64,000 nt of DNA from Rhodococcus sp. NBC_00297 (GTDB taxonomy: Bacteria; Actinomycetota; Actinomycetes; Mycobacteriales; Mycobacteriaceae). Under the pieces are notes generated by a model, which worked only from the letters and a program-made list of their open reading frames with translations, was not told where the DNA came from and did not search any database. This document shows, piece after piece, positions 7,813 through 18,462 of this stretch (position 1 is the stretch's first letter; each line of letters begins with the position of its first letter). Made by a program: the position numbers and the translations under genes. The stretch lies in NCBI RefSeq assembly GCF_036173065.1, contig NZ_CP108041.1, positions 2,168,501 through 2,232,500 on the forward strand, written 5' to 3'.

Positions 7813-9679
7813 CCGATTCGGTGGTCGGAGCGTCGGCGTCGATCCCGTAGAGCCGGGCCCAGTTCTCGCGTGCGATGAGATCGGCACCGGCCGCACGGTA
7901 CTGCTCCTGCAGAGCAGGAGCCTCCCGCCGCAGACGCCGCATCACCTTGACGGCACGCACCATCAGCGCGACCCCACGTGCTTTGTCCCGCTTGCGGATT
8001 CGAACACCGCCCTGCGATGCGTCGGTGACCACGACATGGTCGAACCTGGCGATGTGCCACCAGTGGGCGTCCTCGCGCGTGACGCCGACGAGACCGCCGA
8101 TCGTGCGTCCGAGGAACTGGTCGACACCGCGCTTGGCCAACACCGCTCGCATCGCGCTCGGCTCCCCGCCCGCTCGCGACACCCGCACCTCCGCGGAGGG
8201 CACCGGCGCGGTGGCCGCCGGGTGCATGATCGTCTCCGGGTACTCCTTGCGGTCGGCTCGGATACGAGCCATCGCCGCCATGCCGCCGTCGGACAGATGG
8301 TCCGGCCCCGACAGCCAGTCCTCGATACCCTTCAAGGTGGTGTGGGCGAGGCCGTACTGCATTCCGACGACGTACTCGGCGATGTGCCGCAGGAACATTC
8401 GCGACAACACCGTCGTGTTCAGGTCGCTGTGCAGAGACCCGACGATCAGCGAGTTGCGCGTGCTGAAGTACCGCGCCCAGTCGTCGAAATCCTTCCAGTA
8501 GAAGTCGGCGTGCCACACCGCCGCGTTGGGCAGCGTGACGGTCGGGAAGCCGGCACGGCCGGCGCGCACGCCGTACTCCACGTCGTCCCACTGGAAGAAC
8601 ATGGGAAGCGGGAGACCGATCTCCTCGACGACCTCGGACGGGATCAGGCACGTCCACCAGGCGTTGTAGCCGGCGTCGACCCGGCGCTCCTGGTTCTTCT
8701 TGATCATGCTCTTGTTGGACAACGCCTTTCCGACGGTGCGACCGTGCTGCAGGTGCAGGAAGTCCACCTCCTCCGCGCCGACGTTGAGGTAGTCGGGATT
8801 GAGCAGGAACAGCATCTGCGCACCGACCAGGGTCGGCTGCGCCGTGACGTTGGCGAAGGCGCTCAGACGCAGCACCGTCTCCGGCTCACACAGGATGTCG
8901 TCGTCCATGAGGATGACGTCGACACCGCTCCGAGACGCGGTCACCTCGTACAGTCCACGCGTGAAACCGCCCGCACCACCGAGATTGGGCTGCCGGAGGT
9001 ACACCAGGGTGTCGCCCATCCGCGCCCGCGCATCGGCGAACTCCGGCTGATCCTGCACGAGGTCGGTGCCCTGATCCACGACGTGCACGGTGTCGATCAG
9101 CGACAACACCACGTCGTCGGACGCCAGTGCGGCCACCGTGTGCGCACAGTCGATGGCGCGGTTGAACGTGCAGATGGCAATGGCCACCGGACGTCTCGAC
9201 ACCGTGGTGGCGTGGGTCCACTCGAGGCCGTCGACGACGGCGGACTCGCCGAACGTCTCGAACTCCAGCCAGAGGGCACCCCCGTCGACGAACTTGTCGA
9301 GCGGAGCCTCGAATGTCAGCACGGCGTCGCTCCGCGTCTCCTGCACCGACACGATGCGGCGGTGACCGGCGATGTCCGAGGCCAGCAGTCGCACTCGGAC
9401 ACGGCCGCTCGTCGCGATGCGCAGAGACGCCGTGACCGCGCCGACCGTGGTCCACCGCTGCCAGTAGGACGCCGCGAAGCGCCCGAAGTACGTGTTGGTG
9501 TGAGCGAAGGAGTTCTTCGCGAGCGTCATGTCGTGGCGCCTGCGATCCCCGCTGCCCTTCTCGATCTGCACGTACAGATCGGGATTCACTCTGGTGGAGG
9601 GGCCGAGGAAGACGCCTCGCTGGAGGACCAACCTGTCGTGGCCGCTGTGCGGAATCGTCGCGGGCGCGGTCGACTGCAT
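7805..9679 (-). CDS. GlfT2-like galactofuranosyltransferase (second copy)
   Basis: The 624-residue protein is a full-length relative of GlfT2, the processive galactan polymerase, and of the glfT2 gene at 50626-52518. It has the N-terminal beta-sandwich (NTYFGRFAASYWQRWTTV), the GT-A domain with VAIAICTFNRAIDC, QPNLGGAGGFTRG, metal motif LMDDDILCEPE, WWTCLIPSEVVE, catalytic FFQWDDVEYGVRAG and a His in NAAVWHADFYW, then the helical C-terminal domain. All catalytic motifs look intact, so it is probably active. Identity to the second copy is clearly partial, so this is a diverged paralogue, not a recent duplicate. Start ATG 9679 (MQSTAPATIPHSGHD); AGGAG lies 13 nt upstream. Acceptor and linkage are unknown. 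Confidence 0.85.
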   Translation of the reverse strand: MQSTAPATIPHSGHDRLVLQRGVFLGPSTRVNPDLYVQIEKGSGDRRRHDMTLAKNSFAHTNTYFGRFAASYWQRWTTVGAVTASLRIATSGRVRVRLLASDIAGHRRIVSVQETRSDAVLTFEAPLDKFVDGGALWLEFETFGESAVVDGLEWTHATTVSRRPVAIAICTFNRAIDCAHTVAALASDDVVLSLIDTVHVVDQGTDLVQDQPEFADARARMGDTLVYLRQPNLGGAGGFTRGLYEVTASRSGVDVILMDDDILCEPETVLRLSAFANVTAQPTLVGAQMLFLLNPDYLNVGAEEVDFLHLQHGRTVGKALSNKSMIKKNQERRVDAGYNAWWTCLIPSEVVEEIGLPLPMFFQWDDVEYGVRAGRAGFPTVTLPNAAVWHADFYWKDFDDWARYFSTRNSLIVGSLHSDLNTTVLSRMFLRHIAEYVVGMQYGLAHTTLKGIEDWLSGPDHLSDGGMAAMARIRADRKEYPETIMHPAATAPVPSAEVRVSRAGGEPSAMRAVLAKRGVDQFLGRTIGGLVGVTREDAHWWHIARFDHVVVTDASQGGVRIRKRDKARGVALMVRAVKVMRRLRREAPALQEQYRAAGADLIARENWARLYGIDADAPTTESVR

Positions 9680-9832
9680 CGGTTGTCCAACTCCTGACAG
9701 TAGAGACAGGCGTGCTCGTCGCACCCCGTAACAAATGAGACCGGTCTGTGACCTACGATAACAACCGGGAGGGTTCCGTCGCGTCCATGACACTTGCGGG
9801 GAACGACGTGTCGGTCAGGAAGCGAGGACGGT
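9680..9832. promoter_or_regulatory. Divergent intergenic region with AGACCGGTCT palindrome
   Basis: This region separates the GlfT2-like gene from the plus-strand membrane-protein gene. It contains a perfect 10-bp palindrome AGACCGGTCT at 9738-9747, flanked by GTAACA on the left and GTGACC on the right. TACGAT just to the right resembles a -10 box for the plus strand. These look like operator and promoter elements for both genes, but no regulator can be assigned. Confidence 0.35.
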
Positions 9833-12079
9833 GTGACGCACACGCCTGTCGTGACCTCGGTCGAGACGTCCCGTCGAGAGCGCTGGTCCTGGGGTCTCGG
9901 CTCCGGTGTGATGGTGGTGCTGGGGTTCGTCGCGATCCTCGTGAGCGACCATCGCTTCTTCTACCTCGACGACACCGAGTCCGGCGCGGTGGGCAACTGG
10001 CTGGCTCTGGGCCGCCTGCTGCGTGAAGGGCAGTTCCTCCCCCTCGTCACCACCCAGTGGATGGCCGGCAACTACCCGGTCGAGGGCCAGGGTGGGCTCT
10101 GGAATCCCGTGCAGATGATCGTCAACCTCATCTCACCGTCGGTGGACGACCTGGCACTGCTCGCTGCCGTCGTCAAGATCTTCTTCGCCGTGGTGCTGGC
10201 GATCGGCGTCTACCGCGTGGCTCTCGAATACGGATCCAGGCCCTCCTGGGCGGCGGTCGCTGCGACTGCCACGCCGTTCGCGGGATTCACCCTCTTCTTC
10301 GAGCAGCCGTCCTGGGTGACGTCGCTGATCGGCATGGCCTGGGTGATCAATGCCTGGGCGAGTGCCGTGCGCTATGCCCGCGGCACCTCCGGTCCGCTAC
10401 CGGTCTTCGCGTTTCTCTACCTCGCCATCAGCGTGGGGTACGTCCACGCGGCCCTCATGGCCGGAGTCGCCGCGGGCGCGGTGATGATCGGCGAGTACCT
10501 GCGTGCGCGCGTCCTGATGCCGGTGATCCGACTCGGGGCCGTATCGATCGCCGCCGCCCTGTGCGGCGCCGTCACGTTCCTCCCCGGCGTCCTCACCTCG
10601 GGCGTCACCTGGCGCTCGGGCGCCGAGGGAACCCTCAACGACAACTTCCTCGTGGTCCCCTGGTCGGAGACCTTCAGCGCGAGCCTGCCGTCGGCGGTGA
10701 CCAGCATGGAGTCGTGGAGTGGCGAGACCACCATGGCCCCGGTCACCTACATCGCCTGGTTCCTCGTCCCGGCTGTGGCATTCATCGACTGGCGCCGTGT
10801 GCCGACGGTCGTGCGCGAACTGTCCGGTCCCCTCATCGTTCTCGGCGCCCTGCTCCTGTACACCGCGGGGCCGTCCGACATCGGGCCGATCCGTTGGCCC
10901 GGACGACTGCTGCCCTTCGTCGCTGCCGCCCTGCTCATCATCGCCGCAGTTCTGCTGAGCCGTTTCGGAACCCTGCGCTCTCTGCGCGGCCGACTGACCG
11001 CCGCCGGCGTCATCACGGGCGTCCTGCTGATCCGCGCGCTGTCGTCCGGACCGCAACTGGCCGGCCGACACCTGCTGTCCGTCCTCTTCGTCGTCGTTCT
11101 CGGCGGGCTCGTCGTCGCCGTCTTCCGCGCGCGCAGGGCGACCGCCGCCACCGCGCTGCTCATGGTGTCTGTCATTCCCGTCGCGCTGTACCAGATCCAC
11201 AACTACCGGCCCGTTCTGAGCGAGTGGAACTTCCCGTCGTCCCAGCAGGAGGCGCGTGCGGAGTTCCCGGACTGGACCGGGACCACGCTGCAACTGGGCG
11301 ATCGGGCCCTGTCCGACAGATCGCCCGAGGACGCCACGGATCGCTGGCGTGCGCAGGTGTACGGCAACTACGCCAAGGTGCTCGACCTGAACTACGTCAG
11401 CGCCTACACGCCGGTCGGCCACCAGGCGTTCTCGGAACTGTTGTGCGTCGCCTACGAGGGCACCACCTGCCCCGATGCGTACCGCAACGTGTTCCGTCCC
11501 GACGTCTACACCGGGCGGACCACGGCGGATCTGATGTTGCTCGACCGCGTCGTCGTCCAGAAGGCGCAGTACCCGATGTGGCGGCAGCTTCCGGTTCCTC
11601 CCGGATGGCGCTGGGTCGACGTCCCACGACCGCAGTCCGACCAGGTCGCCGTCCTCGAACGGGTCGACGGGCCGGTGTCGACGCAGGAGGGCACCGTGTC
11701 CGCGACGGTGAACGCCGACGTCGAGCCGGTGCGCTCGAGCGACGTCGACGAGAGCCTGCGGGTGAGCTCCGCCGCCGGCGGCAGCGTGGTCTTCGCCAGG
11801 CTCGCCTGGCCCGGATACACGGCCACGCTGAACGGACAGCCGTTGCAGACCAAGGGGCTGGGCGACACCTTCCTCTACGTCGACCTGCCCCCGGGTACCA
11901 CCGACGCCGATCTCGAGCTGACTTTCCGCCCGCCCGGGTTTCGGCTCGGACTGGCTGCCATGGGCGCTGGAATCGTCGTTCTGCTGGGCCTCGTCGTGCT
12001 CGACGTCCGACGACGGTTCTCCGCGCGACCGCAGTCGTCGGCCGCTCGCTCGTCGGCAACCGGCCCCTCTGCGTTATAG
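9833..12079 (+). CDS. Large polytopic membrane protein, YfhO/GT-C glycosyltransferase-like
   Basis: The 748-residue protein has about 12 hydrophobic spans between residues 20 and 480, then a roughly 230-residue hydrophilic part and a final membrane anchor (GLAAMGAGIVVLLGLVVLDV) with a basic tail. The first loop carries FFYLDDTESGAVGNWLALGR, an acidic pair in the position expected for the catalytic residue of GT-C enzymes using polyprenyl-phosphate sugars. The C-terminal part (FARLAWPGYTATLNGQPL) resembles YfhO-type domains. GTG 9833 is chosen because GCGAGG lies just upstream; the frame stays open to 9794. The GtrB-like gene follows after 11 nt, so this protein may be the transferase of a Gtr-type system. 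Substrate unknown. Confidence 0.65.
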   Translation: MTHTPVVTSVETSRRERWSWGLGSGVMVVLGFVAILVSDHRFFYLDDTESGAVGNWLALGRLLREGQFLPLVTTQWMAGNYPVEGQGGLWNPVQMIVNLISPSVDDLALLAAVVKIFFAVVLAIGVYRVALEYGSRPSWAAVAATATPFAGFTLFFEQPSWVTSLIGMAWVINAWASAVRYARGTSGPLPVFAFLYLAISVGYVHAALMAGVAAGAVMIGEYLRARVLMPVIRLGAVSIAAALCGAVTFLPGVLTSGVTWRSGAEGTLNDNFLVVPWSETFSASLPSAVTSMESWSGETTMAPVTYIAWFLVPAVAFIDWRRVPTVVRELSGPLIVLGALLLYTAGPSDIGPIRWPGRLLPFVAAALLIIAAVLLSRFGTLRSLRGRLTAAGVITGVLLIRALSSGPQLAGRHLLSVLFVVVLGGLVVAVFRARRATAATALLMVSVIPVALYQIHNYRPVLSEWNFPSSQQEARAEFPDWTGTTLQLGDRALSDRSPEDATDRWRAQVYGNYAKVLDLNYVSAYTPVGHQAFSELLCVAYEGTTCPDAYRNVFRPDVYTGRTTADLMLLDRVVVQKAQYPMWRQLPVPPGWRWVDVPRPQSDQVAVLERVDGPVSTQEGTVSATVNADVEPVRSSDVDESLRVSSAAGGSVVFARLAWPGYTATLNGQPLQTKGLGDTFLYVDLPPGTTDADLELTFRPPGFRLGLAAMGAGIVVLLGLVVLDVRRRFSARPQSSAARSSATGPSAL

Positions 12080-12090
12080 GGTCGGCTCTC

Positions 12091-13143
12091 GTGACTGACG
12101 ATCAGCTTCCGCACCGGATCTCGGTCATCGTTCCCGTCTACCAGGGTGAGAGGACCCTCGGCCCGTTGACCGACGAGCTCGAGACCCTCACCCGGCCCTT
12201 TCTGACCCCCGGTCGCCGACTCGCGGTGGTCGAGGAGGTCCTGTTGGTGTTCGACCACGGCCCGGACGGATCCGCGGCCGTCATCCGAGACCTGGCGGAC
12301 CGTCACTCGTTCGTCCGCGGAATCTGGCTCAGTCGCAACTTCGGGCAGCACCCCGCGACGCTCGCGGGCATGGCCTCGAGTGGCGGCGAGTGGATCGTCA
12401 CGATGGACGAGGACGGGCAGCACGATCCCGCCGACATCGGCGGACTTCTCGACACCGCACTCGACGAGCAGGCCTCGGTCGTCTACGCCCGCGGTACCAA
12501 CGCCGCCCCGCACGGACTGTGGCGCAACGCGACGAGCAAGGGTTCGAAGTGGCTCATCGCCAAGGCGTTGGCCGGTGAGAACACCGTGCAGTACAGCAGC
12601 TTCCGCATGGTCGTGGGCGAGGTCGGACGGTCGGTGGCCGCCTACGCCGGATCCGAGGCGTACCTCGACGTCGCACTCGGGTGGATCGCCGGCAGTGTGA
12701 CCACCAGCCCGGTGACGCTGCGCGAGGAACAGGGACGGCGTTCCGGCTACAACCTGCGGACCCTGCTGTCCCACTTCTGGCGCATGGTTCTCTCCAGCGG
12801 CACCAAGGGTTTGCGTCTGGTCAGCGTGCTGGGGGTGGTGTTCGCCGTTCTCGGTCTCGTCCTGGTCGCCTATCTCCTCGTCGTGTACACGTTCTTCGAC
12901 CCGGACACCGAGGTCCGCGGCTGGGCGTCCACCATGGTCGTCCTGCTGTTCGGATTCGGGGCCACCCTGTTCTCTCTCGGCGTCGTCGCCGAGTACGTCG
13001 GCGTCAACGTGAAGACCGCGATGGGAAAGCCTCCCTATCTGATCGTGGGCGATCCGGCTGCCGGGCCACTGGGTCGGGCCGACCGGGTGTCCCCGAGCCC
13101 GGACGCCGAGAACCGGGACGCCGAGAACCCCGACCTCTCGTGA
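12091..13143 (+). CDS. GT2 polyprenyl-phosphate glycosyltransferase, GtrB/DPMS-like
   Basis: 350 residues. The N-terminal GT-A domain opens with RISVIVPVYQGERTL and carries the metal motif VTMDEDGQHDPADIG; SRNFGQHPATLAGM and SSFRMVVGEV also match GtrB/ArnC-type enzymes. Two C-terminal membrane spans (LVSVLGVVFAVLGLVLVAYL and STMVVLLFGFGATLFSLGVV) follow, as in enzymes that load a nucleotide sugar onto polyprenyl phosphate at the inner leaflet. Start GTG 12091 has TAGGGT 8 nt upstream, the same sequence and spacing as for wzm. Its stop overlaps the next start (GTGA). The sugar is not predictable. Confidence 0.82.
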   Translation: MTDDQLPHRISVIVPVYQGERTLGPLTDELETLTRPFLTPGRRLAVVEEVLLVFDHGPDGSAAVIRDLADRHSFVRGIWLSRNFGQHPATLAGMASSGGEWIVTMDEDGQHDPADIGGLLDTALDEQASVVYARGTNAAPHGLWRNATSKGSKWLIAKALAGENTVQYSSFRMVVGEVGRSVAAYAGSEAYLDVALGWIAGSVTTSPVTLREEQGRRSGYNLRTLLSHFWRMVLSSGTKGLRLVSVLGVVFAVLGLVLVAYLLVVYTFFDPDTEVRGWASTMVVLLFGFGATLFSLGVVAEYVGVNVKTAMGKPPYLIVGDPAAGPLGRADRVSPSPDAENRDAENPDLS

Positions 13144-14081
13144 CGACGTTGTCCTGGGTCGTCGGGAGTGGTGGACTTCTCGGCTCGGCCGTCTCCGCCG
13201 AACTCGCCCGTCGTGGGCACCGGGTGGTGACCGAGACGATCCCGTGGCTCGACGAGGACGCGGCGCGCACCGTGATCACCTCTCGCGCACGAGCGGTGGC
13301 CACCTCCGACGCACGCCGCGTCAATGTCGTGTGGTGTGCGGGCGCAGGCGTCAACGGCACGCCGCGCGCGGCCTTCGACCGGGAGAACGACCTGTTCGCG
13401 CACGCGTTGGCACAGCTCGAGTCGTATGCGGTCCCGAGGCCGGAGCCTGTCACCGTCTTTCATGCGTCGTCCGCCGGTGGGGTCTACGCGGGCACGCCCG
13501 ACGCACCGCACGACGAGTCGAGCGCGGTCGCGCCGCTGGGCGAGTACGGCCACGCGAAGCTACGCGCCGAGCAGAGAGCGGTGGATTTCGGTCGACGCAC
13601 CGATGCGTCGGTGGTGGTCGGCCGCTTCGCCAACCTGTACGGACCGGGACAGAACCTGTCGAAGCCGCAGGGACTCATCTCCCACCTGTGCCGCGGGTAC
13701 CTACTGGCATCACCCATCTCGATCTATGTGCCCATCGACACCCTGCGCGACTACCTCTACATCTCCGATGCGGCAGAGATGGTGGCGGACGCCCTGGACG
13801 TCGCCGCGCGGGAGCGCACGGAGCCCGTCACCAAGATCTTCGCCTCGGGGAATGCCGTCACCATCGGCGCCATTCTCGGCGCGTGCAGGTCCGTCTTCCG
13901 TCGGCGACCGCTCGTCGTCCAGGCCGCCTCCCCGTTGTCCTCGCTCCAGGGCCGTGACCTGCGTCTTCGATCCACCGTCTGGCCCGAGATCGATCGCAGG
14001 ACTCACCGCACGCTGCCCGCCGGCATCGCCTCGACGCTGGAGTCCATCCGGTCCTCGCTCCTCGCCGGCCACCGCGGGTGA
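13140..14081 (+). CDS. NAD(P)-dependent epimerase/dehydratase (extended SDR)
   Basis: A 313-residue extended short-chain dehydrogenase. It has the nucleotide-binding motif WVVGSGGLLGSAV at the N-terminus, SSAGGVYAG in place of the usual SSxxVYG, the active-site Tyr/Lys as EYGHAKLRAE, and FANLYGPGQNLSKPQGL, typical of nucleotide-sugar epimerases or reductases. It probably interconverts a sugar nucleotide used by the flanking GtrB-like enzyme. GTG 13140 overlaps the upstream stop by 4 nt, so translation is coupled. The specific reaction is unknown. Confidence 0.78.
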   Translation: MTTLSWVVGSGGLLGSAVSAELARRGHRVVTETIPWLDEDAARTVITSRARAVATSDARRVNVVWCAGAGVNGTPRAAFDRENDLFAHALAQLESYAVPRPEPVTVFHASSAGGVYAGTPDAPHDESSAVAPLGEYGHAKLRAEQRAVDFGRRTDASVVVGRFANLYGPGQNLSKPQGLISHLCRGYLLASPISIYVPIDTLRDYLYISDAAEMVADALDVAARERTEPVTKIFASGNAVTIGAILGACRSVFRRRPLVVQAASPLSSLQGRDLRLRSTVWPEIDRRTHRTLPAGIASTLESIRSSLLAGHRG

Positions 14082-14138
14082 CGAGCCCGGAGCGGGTCCG
14101 CGAGTTTGTGCCACGGTGAACGCTGCTGAGACACTGCC

Positions 14139-14615
14139 GTGGTGACCGCCGATCAACCTGCCGACGACGACCGTGTCGTCGTGGACGCGCAGCCGGTCGG
14201 CCCGCTCCTCCGCCTGATGGGCAACCAAGGACTCGTCTTTCTCCTGGTGGGCGGCTTCAACACGGTGCTCGGCACCGTCTGGTTCATCGTCTGGCAGCTC
14301 GCGATCGGTGACACGCTCGGCTATCACGCCGCGATCGTGCTCGGCTACCTGTGCAACGTGCTGACTGCCTTCTGCACGAATCGCTACCTGGTCTTCCGGG
14401 TGCGGGGACACGTGCTTCGCGACTTCTGGCGGTTCGTCGTAGTCAACTCCGGGGCCTTCGCGGTGAACCTCGCCGCGATGACCGTCGCCGTCTCGGTACT
14501 CGGATTCGCGCCCATCCCGTCCCAGCTGGTCATCACACTGCTCACCGCCTGCATCAGCTTCTTCGGCTACCGCGACTTCTCGTTCAAGCGCTCGTCCTCG
14601 GTGAAAGGTTCCTGA
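14139..14615 (+). CDS. GtrA-like membrane protein
   Basis: The 158-residue protein has about four membrane spans of the GtrA/DPMS2 family: GLVFLLVGGFNTVLGTVWFIV, then YHAAIVLGYLCNVLTAFCTNRYLVF, a conserved Asn-Arg region, and two more spans. GtrA proteins are proposed to flip, or assist use of, polyprenyl-phosphate sugars. Together with the GtrB-like enzyme two genes upstream it suggests a Gtr-type glycan modification module. GTG 14139 or GTG 14142 are both possible starts. A second GtrA-family member lies at 17954-18415. Confidence 0.78.
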   Translation: MVTADQPADDDRVVVDAQPVGPLLRLMGNQGLVFLLVGGFNTVLGTVWFIVWQLAIGDTLGYHAAIVLGYLCNVLTAFCTNRYLVFRVRGHVLRDFWRFVVVNSGAFAVNLAAMTVAVSVLGFAPIPSQLVITLLTACISFFGYRDFSFKRSSSVKGS

Positions 14616-14616
14616 C

Positions 14617-15465
14617 ATGGCACCCCGCGTGTCGATCGTGGTCCCGGCGTACAACAACGCCGACTTCATCGGCGAGACCATCGAGTCGATCCTGAGTCAG
14701 ACCTACCGAGACTTCGAGCTGGTGATCGCCGATCACGCGTCGACCGACTCCACCCTCGACGTCATCGCCCGCTACGACGACGATCGCATCCGCGTCGAGC
14801 ACACCGAGGCCGGCGGCGGAGCGAAACGCAACTGGGACAGAGTGAGTCGACTGGCCACGGGCGAACTGATCAAACTCGTGTGCGGCGACGACACGATCAC
14901 CGAGACGTCGATCGCCGACCAGGTCGCCGCGTTCGACGCGCACCCGTCGGCCGTCCTGGTGGCGTCGCAACGCACGCTCGTCGACGCCGCCGGCAAGACC
15001 ATCATCGCCACGCGTGGACTGGGAAAGTTGTCCGGCCTCGTCGACGGACGCACGGCCGCACGCACCGCAGTGCTCGCCGGCTCCAACATCTTCGGTGAGC
15101 CGGGATGCGTCCTGATGCGACGAGACGCCCTCGCCGACATCGGCTGGTGGGACAACGACCACCCGTTCCTCATCGATCAGGCGACCTTCACGGAGGTCGC
15201 ACTCAAGGGTGACGTGGTGGCCATCCGCTCGTCGCTCGCGGCGTTCCGCATCAATGCCGGGCAGTGGAGCGTGCGCCTGGCGCGGGAACAGGCGGGGCAG
15301 GCCGCGGGATTCCATCGGAAACTGCGCGCGGCCTACCCGGACCTGCTGTCCGAGAACGACGTTCGTATCGGTAATGCTCGCGCGCTCGTGACGTCGTTCC
15401 TGCGCCGCGCGGTGTACGTGCTGCTGCGGCGGCGCATCACGCACCAGCCGCCGGAACCCGTCTGA
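14617..15465 (+). CDS. GT2-family glycosyltransferase
   Basis: This 282-residue soluble GT-A enzyme begins VSIVVPAYNNADFIGETIESIL and has ADHASTDSTLDV. The metal-binding motif appears as LVCGDDTIT (CGDD in place of DXD), and a WWDNDHPFLIDQATF stretch follows. A basic C-terminus may peripherally anchor it. It starts just after the GtrA-like stop with GAAAGG upstream and completes the run of same-strand glycosylation genes. Convergent rmlB ends immediately after it, with no gap. Donor and acceptor are unknown. Confidence 0.78.
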   Translation: MAPRVSIVVPAYNNADFIGETIESILSQTYRDFELVIADHASTDSTLDVIARYDDDRIRVEHTEAGGGAKRNWDRVSRLATGELIKLVCGDDTITETSIADQVAAFDAHPSAVLVASQRTLVDAAGKTIIATRGLGKLSGLVDGRTAARTAVLAGSNIFGEPGCVLMRRDALADIGWWDNDHPFLIDQATFTEVALKGDVVAIRSSLAAFRINAGQWSVRLAREQAGQAAGFHRKLRAAYPDLLSENDVRIGNARALVTSFLRRAVYVLLRRRITHQPPEPV

Positions 15466-17399
<1,934 letters not shown>

Positions 17400-17403
<4 letters not shown>

Positions 17404-17957
17404 GCTTCCGCGAACTGCGCGTCCCCGGGGCGTTCGAATTCACTCCCCGCCAGTTCGGCGACGACCGCGGGGTGTTCTTCGAATGGCACAAGGACTCCGC
17501 CTTCACCGCCGCCGTCGGCCACCCTCTGGAACTGCTGCAGGCCAACTGCTCGGTCTCCGCCGCCGGTGTGCTGCGCGGCATCCACGTCACCGTCGACCCA
17601 CCCGGACAGGCGAAGTACGTCACCTGCACCCGCGGCGCATTCCTCGACGTCGTGGTCGACCTCCGCAAGGACTCACCGACGTACGGCACCTGGGACTCGG
17701 TGCTCATCGACGACGTCGACCGCCGCGCGGTGTACCTGCCCGTCGGGCTGGGGCACGCGATCCTGTCCCTTGAGGACCACTCCACGGTGATGTACCTGTG
17801 CAGCCTCGAGTACACCCCCGGAGCGGACCGCGACATCCACCCGCTCGACCCCGACCTCGCCATCGACTGGCCCACCCACGGCCGCGACGGCACGCCCCTG
17901 ACCTACCAACTCTCCGACAAGGACGCCGCGGCACCCGCCTTCAAGGACTGGGCCTAG
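17400..17957 (+). CDS. rmlC: dTDP-4-dehydrorhamnose 3,5-epimerase
   Basis: RmlC has 185 residues with the cupin-type epimerase motifs: [29 protein letters not shown] with the catalytic His, [19 protein letters not shown], and [15 protein letters not shown] with an aromatic C-terminal part. GTG 17400 overlaps the rmlA stop by 4 nt, so the two are one operon. RmlD, the last enzyme of the pathway, was not found in this window. The stop codon overlaps that of the convergent GtrA-like gene on a shared CTAG. Confidence 0.95.
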
Positions 17958-18415
17958 CGCAACTTGAAGATCACCGCTCGCTGGACCACGAAGTTGATCA
18001 CCGTCGCGGTGCCCTGCGCGACGACGAACGCCGCGGCGCTGTAGAGGATCGTCTCGGGCCACAGGTGCCCGAACAGCGTGTACAGCACGTTCTGGACACC
18101 GAACGTCGCCGCGTACAGGACGACGACGGCCACGAACCGCGCCCGCGACGGCGGTGCCGCGAACGTCCAGCGCCGGTTGATCAGGTACGCGACGGTGGTG
18201 CCCACGACGAATCCCGCGGCCTTGGCCAGCGAGAGCTGCACGTCCAGGCCGTACTGCAGCGCGATGGTGATGGAGAAGTCGACGACGGCCGACAGCACCC
18301 CGGTGACGAGGAACCGGACGATCTGGGTCCGCAGATCCAGCGCGTCGTCGGCGGTGTTCTCCGTGACGGGGATCTCGACGGGCAGAGGAAGGCGCTGGTG
18401 ATCGTCTGATGACAC
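17954..18415 (-). CDS. GtrA-family membrane protein (Rv3789-like), arabinan-linked
   Basis: The protein has 153 residues and four predicted spans (IVRFLVTGVLSAVVDFSITIAL, LAKAAGFVVGTTVAYLINRRW, ARFVAVVVLYAATFGVQNVLY, ILYSAAAFVVAQGTATVINFV). It occupies the Rv3789 position next to dprE1. Rv3789 has been proposed to act in handling decaprenyl-phosphoarabinose or as an anchor for AftA. GTG 18415 has TACGCT 8 nt upstream. It diverges from dprE1 over 47 bp that must hold both promoters. Confidence 0.88.
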   Translation of the reverse strand: MSSDDHQRLPLPVEIPVTENTADDALDLRTQIVRFLVTGVLSAVVDFSITIALQYGLDVQLSLAKAAGFVVGTTVAYLINRRWTFAAPPSRARFVAVVVLYAATFGVQNVLYTLFGHLWPETILYSAAAFVVAQGTATVINFVVQRAVIFKLR

Positions 18416-18462
18416 AGAGCGTCAGCGTACTGGCCCTCTCACTGCCTGTAACCTGACGAACG
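18416..18462. promoter_or_regulatory. Compact divergent promoters for the GtrA-like gene and dprE1
   Basis: The 47-bp gap holds TACGCT (18429-18424, minus) exactly 8 nt before GTG 18415 and TAACCT (18449-18454, plus) exactly 8 nt before ATG 18463. Both fit leaderless transcription. The two -10 boxes are only about 20 bp apart, so their -35 regions must overlap the opposite promoter. Confidence 0.45.

Noticed and set aside
10057..12090. Upstream extension of the GtrB-like frame
   Set aside because: It overlaps the membrane-protein gene in another frame and is Arg/Pro-rich. Homology begins at GTG 12091.
17954..18462. A GtrA gene as part of a phage-type serotype-conversion module
   Set aside because: Position beside dprE1 matches the chromosomal Rv3789 gene, and no integrase, attachment site or phage gene is present.
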